Below, piece by piece: positions 12,601 to 24,528 of a DNA stretch of 64,000 nt (its first letter is position 1; every line of letters starts with the position of its first letter). This DNA comes from Pollenia angustigena (taxonomy: Eukaryota > Arthropoda > Insecta > Diptera > Polleniidae). Below the pieces are notes generated by a model. The model saw only the letters and a list, made by a program, of their open reading frames with translations. It ran no database searches and was not told the origin of the DNA. A program made the translations under genes and the position numbers. The stretch is from the NCBI GenBank assembly GCA_930367215.1, contig OV884059.1:72449393-72513392 (forward strand), in the 5' to 3' direction.

Positions 12601-13660
12601 TTTCTTCGGCTACACTTTAACTTAAAAAAAAAACTTGTATCTTCGAATAAACGAAGAAAATTGTACGATTTTACTTCTTCACTCATGGCTGCTCTATTTG
12701 TAACCATATTGCAGTGAAAATTGTTTGCTGATGAAGACTGCATTTCTAAAGCCTTTAAGCTGGCCTTTCATTGCAGTCATACATTGCAAAAATAAAAAAT
12801 AAAAGAACAACAGCACACATGGAAAAACCTGTCATAGAGGCTCACAAAGAGACAGAGAAGAAGAATGAGAGGATTAAGGTGGTCAAATAGTAGCAAACAA
12901 ACTAGAACAGCACATCAACTTAAACAAGGATATTTGTAAAAGAGAACAAAAAAAAAAAAAAAAAATATTTTTTGTAACGGTCAAAGGCAATCAGCAAAAA
13001 CAAAAAAAAACAGGATGCCATTATTTTTGTTTGTATGAGTATGAGATGTGTGAGGAAATAGCTTGAGGGTTTTTCATGTTGTGTTTTGAACGAATACTTA
13101 CGTGTGCAGACTTTATGAGGGGCTTTGATACAAACATTTACCAAACTTATGCTCTATTTTTACACGGTTTTAATGCAATTACCTTTACTTGGTTTTGTAT
13201 GTGTGTGTTATGTTCTTTTTTATGATGATAAATAAATATTTGAAAACTCATCTTTCTACCAATAAATCGTTCTTATTGTTTTAAGCGTTGTTGTTCACGC
13301 CTGAGTCGTTTATTGTAGTATATTAAAGGCACAGGTTGTGCATTGCTTAAATCTATTACAAGAAACGACTCGCCTGTTAATGAAAACGTTTCAGGCAATA
13401 AGGGCGAATAACTTTTTTCAATTACCTTATATCAAAAATTTACGGCTTCATTCAGGCTTATTTAAATACAATCAGTTAAAATTCTATAAGATTTTGTATT
13501 TTTCAGGCCTTAATGTTTTTTTCTTTGAAAATGTTATCTTAATTTTTTATCATTTGCCATTTAGTGCCTTAAGAGTATTAATCTCCAATGTCAGTGAAGA
13601 ATGAGGGTTAATTAAAAACTTTTTTCCGAAAAAATCTACAAAATAGCTTAGATATACATA
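9618..13660. other. AT-rich DNA, no gene seen
   Basis: About 4 kb without recognisable genes. It includes A/T runs (about 11057-11073, 12948-12965) and a TG-rich stretch near 11970-11990. The frames at 11333-11665 and 12920-13144 are hydrophobic, low-complexity translations with no family resemblance. Confidence 0.6.
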
Positions 13661-14530
13661 AATGCCACCCAGCGAGTGGTCCATTGTGATACCGTGAAGT
13701 TTCACCTTCGTAGAAAAGACACGAACATCTAGCGAAGCTTTAAATACATTCCAGTTCTACGCCAGAGATATAGTACAATCCGTCAAAAGTGGCGGATTCA
13801 ATTTTTGCCAGTCGGCTTCTCGCCAGTGCAAGGCAGTGTCATAGAAGGTTTTCTACATTCTCCTCCTCATTTTCTTCATCACAGCTGTATCAGTAATCTT
13901 AGTGTTCGGCTCTTAGACACTGAGCATGCCTACCTATACGACAGTGGCCCGGGACAACTGGTACTAAAAGAAAACACCCTCTTTGCCTTTCGATAGTGCG
14001 CCCGTCATCCATGTAAGCTACATTTGCCTAGCAATCTTGTATCCAATATTTACGGCCCGTCAGTCATTGGCAATATCGACAGTCGATCGCTGAAGTTCGA
14101 GTTTACAAGAAAGCAGAGGCAGCAAAATCCAATGGAACCCGTTAGGTAGCGCAAATTCTTTCAAGGTTATCCACTCTAGTGCTACCCAGTATATTTCCGT
14201 TGGAATGAGTGGCAACCAAGGGCTGTTCTCGTCCTCAAGTAGAGGGAATCCAATGCCATAACGGCGGCACGACTATTAGTGTAAATGTTCACAGCAGTCG
14301 TTGACACAGCAGATGGTCTGGGCCAGTCTACAGCTATCCTTATCGCAACTATCTTCGCCTAGGGAAAAGTTTCAGTGTTCCGGAAGTCTTCGCGATAAAT
14401 TGAGGTTGAGTTTATTCCGAAGATCACCCCTTTACGTCACTTAGAGCCATTCGCGTAGAAGTTCAACCTTCTCCTTCTGCCTTTAACAACATTTCTTTAC
14501 ACTTGCCGGGTCGGTATCAACAAAACAAGA
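13661..14530 (-). pseudogene. RNase H and Cys/His tail relic of a LOA/R1-like non-LTR retrotransposon
   Basis: The stretch is noticeably less AT-rich than its surroundings. Read on the minus strand with several frameshifts and stops it gives, in order, FYANGSK (the first RNase H aspartate motif, with Asp changed to Asn), IYTNSRAAVMALDSLYLRTR (the DSR motif), a degraded GHSG region, RSTVDIANDxRAV, then GHCRIGRHAQCLRAEH, EEENVENLL and HCLALARSRLAKI. The 3' flank contains CACAATGGACCACTC followed by GCTGGGTGGC. This is the same tail motif as the insertion at 39952-40220. RNase H would degrade RNA in RNA/DNA hybrids; this copy is clearly dead. Confidence 0.8.
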
Positions 14531-15005
14531 ATGATTTTGGAATATGACTGCATTGCAAATTAAGATGCCACCTGAAATTTTATTCCAATCGGAATAACAG
14601 TTTGCATAATACAGAATTATTTTAATTTTTCTTTCAAAATCTCTTATTGTGCGTTGTTAAAAAACCACGCACAAGCTACCATACGTTGTTTGTGTTATAT
14701 GACCGCATTGTAAATATATTTTACACTATTGTCAATTGAAATACATTAATGAGATTTGCTTCGAAAGGGAACCGCAGTTTTATTGTTCTCATAAAGTCAA
14801 GACCAATACAAAAACAACTCAGTAATGCACATTATGAAGACAACCCAGCAAGAGGTCTTGTACGTGTAGTAGAAGGACAGTTGGGGACAAATATAATTTA
14901 CAAATTTAAACGTATTTATTTTCTGTTAACAAATTATTTAATACTTAGAATTAACACTTTCTACATTTTTTAGTGTATCGCAATTATATACGGGAATTTC
15001 CACCA

Positions 15006-15770
15006 TGTCGAACGTGACCGTCATACATATTTAAAGTGAAAACAAGTTAATCTAAAACGGATTTTTATTTTCACAATAGATTTATCTTATAGCTCTTAAT
15101 TAGCCCTATAATAAGTGCTTTTGTTTTTCATTTTGATACATTTTTTCATTTTCAAGATAACTGCAAGAAATCAAGGCATCCGCACGTGAAACCCCTGATT
15201 TCAGCGATACCTGAGGCAATATTTTAATGCGACAAACTTAAGAATGTTATGCACTGGTTTTTATTTTACCTATAAATGATTAATATTTTTTCTTAAGTTA
15301 GTTTTTATCACTGTCGCATGTGACATGTCGCACGTGAAATATTTGCCATCATTGTATATACGTTGTCTCTTTTCCTCTCTTTATACGAAATTATATATTG
15401 ACGAGCTAAGTTAAAATTTTTTAAATTAGCAGAAGTACTCAATGCACTAGGTTTGCCCGGTGATTACAGCCAAGGACTACAGTGTAGCAATACAATATAT
15501 TTCGAGAGAACCAGTATGTAATGTATTTACATAAATTAATCATTTGTTTAAAAAAATAATATTCCAATTTTTTATATTCACACTTACGATGTCGCACGCG
15601 ACCAAATTTATATCAGTACCAAGATCACAAATCATGATATTTTTCGGAAAGGTTTTTTTTTTATTTTAATTTTATAAAAAAAATTTTATTTTTTCTAGTA
15701 ATCTTATGAGCTTTCTGCATTTATTTTCGACGCACTGATAGAAAATGGTTTTTTTCAATGTCGCACATGA
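15006..15770. repeat. cluster of TGTCGCAYGTGA motifs
   Basis: Near-identical 12-mers occur at 15006-15017 (TGTCGAACGTGA), 15312-15323 (TGTCGCATGTGA), 15326-15337 (TGTCGCACGTGA), 15590-15601 (TGTCGCACGCGA) and 15759-15770 (TGTCGCACATGA). A related CCGCACGTGAAA lies at 15179. The shared CACGTG/CATGTG core is E-box-like. The spacing is irregular, so this is not a simple tandem array. It could be a decayed element or a protein-binding cluster. Confidence 0.55.
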
Positions 15771-18171
15771 CATCGAAATATAAGATGAAACAAAGAAAAA
15801 AATTGCAGTTATTTGCAATCGCATAGTTTCATTTTTGACTCTTTGTACCCCCGGAAAGATTTTGGGGAGCAAAAGTCAACGCATTATGTCTCTCTTAAAG
15901 AACTTTTATCAAAACAAAACGTGCAATAGAAATATCCAAATGAGAAAGTTGCACTTGTTTGACTTTGCATTCATAAATCTCGAAATGGGTTATAAATAAA
16001 TATAACATTTTTTTGCAATTATTGAATTTTTGTGTTTGCCTGTGAACATATGATAAAAAAAATTATCTTCAAGAACTTATAATTTTTTTTTATGTCGGTG
16101 GACCTATCGGTGGAAATGTCCATATTAATATTTTAGAAAAAAGGCGGCATAAAATCATAAAAACTGTCATGAAATGGATCGATTGCCATAAAATTTGGCA
16201 CAAACTTATTTCACATAGCTAGAAACTATATCAATTGCATTTATGATGATCAGTCGGTCTATTATATACCATAAGTCCACAATATAAAGGCCACTTTTGG
16301 ACACTTTAATGTGCCTAAAATCATATTGTGATAACAATTGATTTTATCACATTTTAACCCTTAGAAGTGGCGTTTTAGTATACTTTTGTTGAAGAATTGG
16401 GAAAAAGGATATAAATGACCCATTAAAATGAGAGCTAGAGGGTTAATAAATTCTAAGAAAAGAATCGCCATACGATTCTACTGAAGACACCTGAAATTAT
16501 TTTTTAACTTAACTTATACCAAACGCCTTTTCAAAAAATTCAAAAACTTTAGGGACCCGTATTTCGGGAGCCCGAACTAACTTTTCAAAACCTTTTTGGG
16601 AGATTTGCTCTACTAGAGGTCTACTTTCATTTCGCGTTGCCAGTGTTGAGGCTGTTTTTTTTGTTGCACAGTGTAATTTATCATCTCCATTATGTCGGAA
16701 TACACCGTAGTACTTCTTTAATAAAGATTTGGTTCACTATTCACCAGAAATTGAGTCTACTCCTAAAACAAATGTTAGTTCTTGAAAATGTGTATTAAAA
16801 AGTTAGCACAGCCGAATTTAATTTATTTTTATTCGGCTTATGACTTCTTTAAATTATTTTAACCGCTTTAAGTTTTTCATTTCTTAAATTATTTAAGTTG
16901 AAACCTTGCATTTATAAATTTTATTGCTATAAACCCATATTTGTTTGTGTTAAATTTTCTTTATCGTTTTATTGAAATTGTAGAATGCTCTTCATCATTT
17001 CCAATATTGTAAAAAAATTTTTGTAACATTCTTCTAAACTGACAAATGATAGACTGTAATAAAAACTTTTCACTAACAATCAGCTTTTTTCTGCTCTTTG
17101 AATGTTAGAAAATTAAAAAAAAATCTCAGTCATAAAAGAACTTTGGAAAATAGCTTATTAACGTCGTAATTTGTTTGAAAAAGTGTAGTAGACGAAAAAA
17201 AAATTAAGAGTAAATATTAAAAAATTTAGCTTATCAAACTTTGTATGGAAATTTATAGCAAAGTAGAGTAAAAAAACTAGCTAATCATCTTTTTTTTAAG
17301 CAAAGAAAGCCAACGATAACTAACAAGAGATAAAATGCTGCAAAGTGGCTCAGAATCGTTTTTCATCGGGCAAAATTCTGTAACTTTTGAACCGATAGAA
17401 ATATTTTAGCAATGTTTTCATGAATTTGAGTGATATCGACTTTCGTGAGTTGTTTCTGTAATCAAAATGGACAAAGCAAAGTTTCTTGTAGATTTTTACA
17501 TCCGATTTTATCACTTATATCCTTCAGTTTTCGCATTTTAGATTTATCGCTACAGTTATCGAGTGATTTTGACTGTCTCCCAAAATTTTTGTGGTTTGTA
17601 CTTTCTTAAGATTTAAGATCTTGTTGTATTAGAAATCGAAAATTAATTTGCAAGGTTGTTTTAAAATTTATATTTACTTAAAAGTGCAATTGTATTTCGT
17701 TGCTGCGGGGCTAAACATATTTCTGCTTTTTGTTTCTAAAATACTCTTCGGATAATTCTTTATAGCTAAAGCACTCCAAGTTTCTTATATTTAAAAGTAT
17801 GTTGTTTTTTTGTTCCTCGAAATTTATATTCCTTTGAAATTCAAATTTTACTCTTAGAAAACCTTTAATAACACACCAGGTATAAACGGTACAGTGGTTC
17901 GGTATACAGTTTCTTAAAAATTCTATCCTACGAATTTAGCAAATATTAAAGCCCATAACTGCTAATAGTTTGCTAGAAATAATAATTCCCTTAAGATAAA
18001 ATTTACAAAAATCATATAATTTCTAAAATAACATAAAATAACTTTATACACTACCAGACTATTATATTGTATTTTCTTGTTACATTTTACCTTAGCTTTC
18101 CTTTGGAAAGCAATGTGGTATATTGTATGTACAGAAAAATTTACAATTATTAGACAGCAGCAGAATGTAAT
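15771..18171. other. AT-rich DNA, no gene seen
   Basis: About 2.4 kb of AT-rich sequence. The part around 16090-16440 (GGTGGACCTATCGGTGG, ATAAAATTTGGCACAAACT) has the flavour of a decayed dispersed repeat, but no ends were found. No coding region is supported. Confidence 0.55.
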
Positions 18172-18538
18172 GCATTTTCTGGCCCGCTACGGCCTTCGTC
18201 AGCATTCTTTGTGTCACACTGTATAGTGATACTCTATAAATTGAATGTATTTAACTCAACAATTTTAACAAATAGAAACTGGGAATTATTTCTTTCTGAA
18301 GGTTACTTTATATTATATTCAACATTTTTCATTTTTCGAATTTATTCTATGAGCTAAATTTCAGTTATGTATTTTATAAAGCTTTTTTGTAATAGTTCTA
18401 TTCCTTCCTTCGGAAGGAAATAATTCCCAGTTTCTATTTGTTAAAATAGTTGAGTTAAATACATTCAATTTATAAAGTAACACTATCCAGTGAGACACAA
18501 AGAATGCTGACGAAGGTCGTAGCGGGCCAGAAAATGCA
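18172..18538. repeat. large foldback repeat (family B, copy 1)
   Basis: Two arms of about 130 bp (18172-18301 and 18408-18538) are near-perfect inverted copies around a loop of about 107 bp. Arm landmarks are CTGGCCCGCTACGGCC, GTCAGCATTCTTTGTGTC and AAACTGGGAATTATTTC. The same sequences, rearranged, recur at 41777-42330. The arms would form a very stable hairpin. No ORF is present. Confidence 0.85.
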
Positions 18539-18817
18539 TAACATAAAATATTTTAAACAACATGCCACGCATACAATACGACTACCTAAGGTCAAATTAG
18601 GTTAGTTAGCCGGCCAGTAAAGGCCCGGCATCGACCGTGTTGGTTCCTAGCGTTGCCACGATAAACGATAACCCCTAATTAAAAAGGTTAGTTCGATGTA
18701 ATAATAACAGGAGAACACCACACCAACTTGGCGAATGCTAGGAGTCTTAATAGTCCAATTCTAGAGATTTCCCCATAAATCTAGGAACTAATGATATCCC
18801 AGACTGCTCTGGAGCAT

Positions 18818-19732
18818 ATATCGGGTGAATTTTTAGCTATTTTCTTTTTGGCGACACTGGTTTAAACAGCTGACGCACGTTTCGTGTTTTGTTTCACTGT
18901 CAAACATCTTCAGTTTGGTGTATAATTTAACCATGAATCGTCTTACAAATGAACAACGCATGCAAATAATTGAATTTTACTATCAAAATGCGTGCTCTGT
19001 TAAGAAAGTTCATCGCGTGCTTCTTATGTTCAGCGACGAAGCTGAACGTTAATAAGCAGAATTGTCGATTTTGGAGTGAAGATCAGCCAGAAGCATTGCA
19101 AGAGCTACCAATGCATCCAGAAAAAGTCACAGTTTGGTACGGTTTATGGACTGGTGGCATCATTGGACCGTACTTCTTCAAAGATGATGCGAATCGTAAC
19201 GTAACTGTGAATGGTGAGCGCTACCGTGAGATGAAATTCAATTTTTTTTTTGCCCAAAATGCAAGAGCTTGACTTACATAACATGTGGTTTCAACAAAAC
19301 TGTGCCACAAGCCACACAGCACGCTTAACAATGGACTTATTGAGAGGCGAGTTCGGTGAACATTTTATTTCACGTTTGGGACCGGTTAATTGGCCGCCTA
19401 GATCGTGCGATTTAACGCCTTTAGACTATTTACTGTGCAGCTTTGTTAAAGCTCATGTCTATACACACATGCCCGCTTCAATTGACGCATTGGAAGACAA
19501 CATTGAAGCATTTATTCATGAGATACCGGCCGAAATGTTGGAAAGAGTATGCCAAAATTGGATTAAGCGGATGGACCATTTGAGGCGCAGTCACGGTCAA
19601 CATTTGCATGAAATAATCTTCAAACATTTAATTATATGGACCGTACTATCGATTCAAATAAAGATTTCATGCATTTTTCTGAATTTTATGTGTTTTTTTT
19701 TAACTTTCCTATAGCTCTTAAAAACTCAGCAA
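18818..19732 (+). mobile_element. DD41D (rosa-type) Tc1/mariner element, internally deleted
   Basis: About 0.9 kb. The left end is TATCGGGTGAATTTTTAGCT, and the right end complements it imperfectly (AGCTCTTAAAAACTCAGC). It is inserted in an older non-LTR relic and carries one broken transposase. Full-length relatives are expected to be about 1.2-1.3 kb, so about a third is missing. The last 15 bases of the window look like the left end of another copy. Confidence 0.82.
18933..19714 (+). pseudogene. DD41D mariner transposase pseudogene
   Basis: The ATG at 18933 begins MNRLTNEQRMQIIEFYYQNA, the first helix of the paired-type DNA-binding domain. The frame then jumps straight to MFSDEA, the first catalytic aspartate motif, showing a large internal deletion of the rest of the binding domain. 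After a further small deletion it continues as VNKQNCRFWSEDQPE, GLWTGGIIGPYFF and TVNGERYREM, shifts frame at a T run near 19231-19248, and resumes at MQELDLHNMWFQQN. The second catalytic Asp is Asn here. Forty-one residues separate it from the last Asp in SCDLTPLDY, the DD41D spacing. It ends near HLHEIIFKHL. It is non-functional by deletion, frameshift and active-site loss. Confidence 0.9.
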
Positions 19733-19920
19733 TTATGTGCCGGACAGTAGCAAAGTATGCGCACGGTACAATATGGAATCTAAAATTGTCACAAGTTAGT
19801 TGCCCCGCCCTTTAGGCGTTTACTGTCGTCCAACAGTGACCCGTTATAAAACCTACCAGAAGCTTACAGTCCGTTCCCAATAGCGATTAAAGAAGTTTCG
19901 TAATCATAAGATCCAAGCTG

Positions 19921-20063
19921 GCCCCGGTAGGCTAGCTGGTAGCGAGCTAATCTATCAGCGCCGGGGTTGCGGGTTAAATTCCCGCCAGGGACTCTGGTTT
20001 CTTTCCTGCAGACATGCATAAGCTTCGCGGGATTAGCTTAGAAGATTAAAAAAAAAAAAAAAA
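19921..20063 (+). mobile_element. tRNA-derived SINE (family S), copy 1
   Basis: The 5' head has a polymerase III box A (TAGGCTAGCTGG, 19928-19939) and box B (GGTTAAATTCC, 19972-19982) with tRNA-like spacing. A short body (GGGACTCTGGTTTCTTTCC) follows, and an A tail at about 20047-20063. Two more copies lie on the minus strand at 35697-35826 and 58708-58846, which gives strong family support. It is non-coding and depends on a LINE for mobilisation. No clear target duplication is seen. Confidence 0.88.
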
Positions 20064-20219
20064 TAATAAAATTAAAAAAAACAACTCTGGATAGATTGCA
20101 CGTGTTGGTCTTTCCCCAAAACTTCTCAGATTCCTCTGTATAGTAGAGTCTGTATCTCTTTTAATATTACGAATTTGAATTGGAATATCAATAAAAATAA
20201 TATACGGTAATTAGTTTTA

Positions 20220-20741
20220 GGCCCGTTTTCATGACTTAACGATAGCTAAATGTAGGAAGTTATCGAACAGATAATGAGGTTTTAATTATCACAAGTTCCC
20301 TTTAATCTAAAAGTGAAGGATAAGGTAAAGAGAGGAACGTTCTTCCTTTAACTTTTGTCGTAAGGTTTAGATTTGAGATTGCCCTATATATTTTCACATA
20401 TTTTTATATATGGCAACTCCAAGTATATGATATTTTGTAAAATGTTAAATTCACGTGTACGCAGTATTTCATTAATATTTGCCTTTATTAAAAAATATTT
20501 GTGCACACAAAAATTTAAAATAAGAAAAGTAAAAGAAAGTACGTAGTTGCCAGTTCGGATTTTTATTTTGGCAAAAATAATCGGTATTTACTTAAGTGTT
20601 GCCACATTTTTAAAAATGTTAAGTTTATTTTATACAGAAGTTGTGAAAACGAAAAATAGTTGAAGGTAACTTTATTCCTCACTAGTGCTAAAGGTACCAT
20701 TAACTATTTCGATCTTTAAAGGTAAGTCGTGAAAACGGGCC
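20220..20741. mobile_element. TTAA-flanked inverted-repeat element (family F1, copy 2)
   Basis: 522 bp with ends GGCCCGTTTTCATGACTTAA and, at the right, AAGTCGTGAAAACGGGCC. The left flank is TTTA and the right flank is TTAA. The ends match copy 1 at 1732-1927, but the interior is longer and different, so the pair may share an autonomous partner. No transposase frame is present. Confidence 0.75.
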
Positions 20742-22071
20742 TTAATATGTTTAATATCTTCATCTTCACCTTTTGGCCAATAAAATTTATTTATAAGCCA
20801 CTGTGCGCTGCCCTCTTAATTCTGTTTTCACAGACAACAGGACGTTTAGCAAAACACACAATAAAGAGGGTAAGCAATGCAAGTATTCCAGATAATAAAA
20901 TCTATACCGTAAAAATTAACTATTCCCGAGACCTTTTGTTTCATATACAGGGTGGAGCAGAATGAGCTTTATGGTTGAAGTGGCTTAAAACTTTGTTATT
21001 TATGCGATTTTATTATTATTTGTTGTTAAATACAGTATATTACTGGACAATTTTTTTCCATTAGCTTTGAAAAACTATATCCTGTTAGTGATGTCTATGT
21101 TATCCCTTTTCCAATCGCGTTGGTCGGTAATTGTTACATACAATATCGGCACCTCGAAGCGCGAAGGGCTATATAGCTAGCTTAAAGAAAGCCCTGCTTT
21201 AGATAAATATTTCAATATTTTCGTCAAATATACAAGATAAAAAATACTCAATTCATTTATTAAGTCAGATTTCTTTCACAATTAACTTGGATATTTTTAC
21301 AATCGCTTTTATAATTAAAGTCTTTGATCTAAATAAGTACTGTTTTGTTTAAATGTTAAAAAAACCCAAACCATTCGCTCTATGCTTTTCCCTGTTTTAG
21401 ACCAGCTGCTGCCATCATTAGGCAAACACAAAATTTTTTCTGACATAAATTGAAGCATAAGAATATGTTTAAGGCAAAATAACAAATTTATGTTAAACAT
21501 GTTTTCAAGTGGAAAAGTTTAACTATCACATTTTGTTAGTGAATAGTTTTTAGAAATAAAGTATTCTGAATATATTTTAGCCATTTCAATGTACGAGAAA
21601 TGTTTTGGGTGGTAAAGAAGTGGTAATTATTACACAAAAAAAAAAAAAAAAAAACAAAAGCCAACCAAGGATGATGAGTAAGAGTCATTACTACACAAAG
21701 ATTGTTGTCAAAGTCAAGAAAAACAAGTTAGAAAGTATTGAGGGTCAAGAACGACCGCATAAACTCCTACAACACAGAATTGAAAAGCAATTTTTCGAGA
21801 GTGTACCCAATTTGGGTCCCATAGGCAATAATGGACCCGCCAAAACAAGATTATAATATGAGGCTGAGATTCATGTTAAGGATATTTATGTTGAGTATTA
21901 TTAAGATATCTTTATCTATATGAGATTTATTTGCCTTTAAGTGATTTGAGGAAGGGGGTTTTGTGGGACATACAGTTAATTTGGGACCTACCAGCACAAC
22001 ATTTTGGCATGACAAAATAGCTATCGTAAAAGCCGTTGTCGCGGTATCAGCATAACATTTTAATGCTAAGA
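20742..22071. other. no gene seen
   Basis: AT-rich sequence. An ACAGGGTGGAGCAGAATG motif near 20949 resembles a mariner end, but no partner end was found. A 19-bp A run lies at about 21636-21654. The frame at 21605-21856 is lysine-rich and matches no family. Confidence 0.5.
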
Positions 22072-22479
22072 GCACGCAGAGAAAAACATGTTTAACTATG
22101 AACACCTCCAAAAAAACTATTTTTAAAGAAAATTATAAATAAATTTTCATATTATTCGAATGTGTATTCTGAAATTCTGATAGAGCATAGAAAATATTCC
22201 TGGTAAATATTGAAGGAATAAGACTATTAAAGTAAAAAAGCTTTTGAGGATTGTAATTTGACTTAGAATACAAATACGAATAATATGAAAATTTATATAA
22301 TAAATGTTACTCACCATGAGAAATAAATTCCTAGATCATATTATGTTTAGTTGCTTAATCAGTCCTCCATCAAGAAGCCATGACCATAATATGGTTGCCT
22401 CTGAACATGTTGAATTATGATACTTTCAATCAATTCATTTCATTGATAAAAAAGTAACGAAATTTTTCTCTGTGTATGC
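22072..22479. mobile_element. CACRCAGAGAAAAA-ended element (family A), copy 1
   Basis: About 408 bp. The ends are GCACGCAGAGAAAAACATG and TTTTTCTCTGTGTATGC. Just inside the left end, AAACTATTTTTAAAGAAAAT matches the copies at 41002 and 52283. The right half carries CATATTATG/CCATAATATGG palindromes and TCCTCCATCAAGAAGCCA, also found in the 41-kb copy. An inner foldback (about 22137-22300, arms ATAAATTTTCATATTATTCG) is unique to this copy and may be a nested insertion. Non-coding. Confidence 0.75.
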
Positions 22480-24528
22480 AACATATTAAAACCTATTTCG
22501 CAAAAAGTTATAAATGACATTTAAGTTTTATCTGTGATAAGCACAGTGTTATCAATTCTTCACTACTAAAATTGGCTCAATTGCCAACACTGGATTTATA
22601 ACAACGTTTTTTTTTTTGGGGCTTGAACTTTTAGCTAGTTTTTTTTTAATGCCCGTAATTTCTACAAATAGATATCTAGCTGTCTATAGATATCTATGAT
22701 GTAACGAATTTTTCATAATTTAAATACGAATGTCTTATATACTAATTAAACTTTAGTCCATTTTTGACAGTTAATTCAAAAAATTAATAAAACCACAAAT
22801 GTTGCCATATTTTTAAAGAAAATTTAAAGGAAAAACACGTAGGTAAATTTAACGTTGAAATTACCAAACTAGTTTTACCGCATAGGTAAAGTACGAACAC
22901 GACCAGATATCTGTTTGTTGAAATTACGGGTATAAGTCATAGTGTTTAATTAATAGTCAATATTTCTTTTGTGACTTGATCGATTTTAGGGGCCAATGGA
23001 GCAAAAATCGTTTAAAACTCTTCCATCTATAGTGTAAATTTGATTTAAAACATTGAAACAAATATTGAAACTTAATTTTATTTAATTTTTTTTTGGCTAA
23101 ACCAAGTAAAAAACTTCAACAATTATTAAACTTGAACAATATTTGACTCACCACCTTCAAACTGTAGTTGAAATACAAATTTCAATGAAATTTTCAACAA
23201 GTTTTTCATTGTATTTCGTTCAACATTTTTTCATGCTTCTAAAATTCGCTAAAAGCCGCTTTAATGTTTAAGGGAAAATTTACGTTTATTTTCCCCTTTT
23301 GTGCGATTATTTTTACGATTTACAAAAAAAAAAAAAAAAAAAAAACAAACAAACAAACAAAAATTTGAAAAAATAATGAAAGTGATTTTGATTACCTGTA
23401 GAAAGTAAGGTACAACACAGCGTTTTAATTAAAAGGGAGTTGTTGTATTATTTTTGTTGTTTTCACAAAGAAACTGTTAAACAGCAAAAACATTCATTAA
23501 GTGAAAACTGTTGATTTGAATTTTTCAATTTCAATGAAATTCTTTTTTTTTTATTTTACTTTTTCACTATTTTTACTTGTTTCTCTAATTCTTCTTTTCT
23601 TTTTTTTTTACTTTCATTAAGTAATTTTAGCTGGAAATACCAGATTATCCCCAATAAAAACAAATAAAACTTCAAAGTTATTTACTTTTTCTGTTGTTGT
23701 TGTTGTTTTTTTTTTTTTTTTTTTTGTTTGATAGCGTAACCCAGGGAGGGGGGAAATACCCACAGTTACACTTACAATAGATTTCAGGTTGAAGAGATCT
23801 GTGAGAAATTTAATGAAACAAACAATACGAAATTGGCAAATAATACAAAACAAGAAAACAAGAAACATTTTTCTTTGTGTTTAACGGGAAAAATGTAAGG
23901 AAAAGTAGTAAAAATTGTTATAAAGCCAAACAAAGCCAAGTAATTTACTTTTGATCTCCAAAAAAAAATCAAACAACCGCATTAAAGCCAACCAAAAAAT
24001 CGCAACAGCAACCAAGTCATGAACAAAACCTGTGTATTATAACAAATATTCACTGTGCTAATCAAGTTGCCATTTTTATACATTCGAAGGCAGTCTAAAA
24101 AGTCCTGAGTTAGTACATACAATCAATCACATTTACATATGCAAGACATGTAAGAAAATGAAATAAAAAACAAGGAAAATTCTCTTTAAAAATTATGGTT
24201 GTGAGAAAAATTTTTTAAGGTTGGGCTTCTGTGTTCCACCAAGACAGAATAAGCTTTTGTGTTTTATTGAGCTAAAACAAAGGAAAAGTAATGTTCGCGA
24301 TCATGTACTTACACTAAGAAATTTTCATAGAAAAAATTTCGAGTTTTTTTTAAAGTTATGTATGACGAATTTTATCTCGCTGCCAATATTTAGTACACTG
24401 ATCGACTCAGAATTACTTTTTGTGTCGGTCTAACGATGTCCGTCGGTCCATGTTAGCCTCGTGTGCAAGGTACAGGTCGCAATTTTGGAGATAATTTAAT
24501 TCTTTTTAGTTAATAGTTCTTAACTCTC
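22480..24528. other. AT-rich DNA, no gene seen
   Basis: Contains A/T runs (about 23324-23345, 23707-23725) and poly-pyrimidine stretches. A short piece near 24393-24460 (ACTGATCGACTCAGAATTAC, GTCCGTCGGTCCATG) resembles a dispersed repeat also hinted at near 59920-60065. Confidence 0.5.

Larger units (their letters stand above)
18589..19920 (-). pseudogene. 3' relic of an old non-LTR retrotransposon, split by a mariner
   Basis: Two parts (18589-18817 and 19733-19920) are more GC-rich than their surroundings. They read, with frameshifts on the minus strand, as a non-LTR ORF2 C-terminus. An ACGGGTCACTGT stretch (TGHC) is followed by a Cys-rich segment, then across the mariner CSRAVWD, GKSLELD and LLAFAK, which resemble the final residues of R1/LOA-like proteins. 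The 3' end, GCCGGCTAACTAACCTAA, looks like the short-repeat tail of such elements. Assignment is by weak, frame-broken similarity. Confidence 0.45.

Noticed and set aside
20949..20968. ACAGGGTGGAGCAGAATG as a mariner terminal repeat
   Set aside because: No inverted partner or transposase found within 2 kb.
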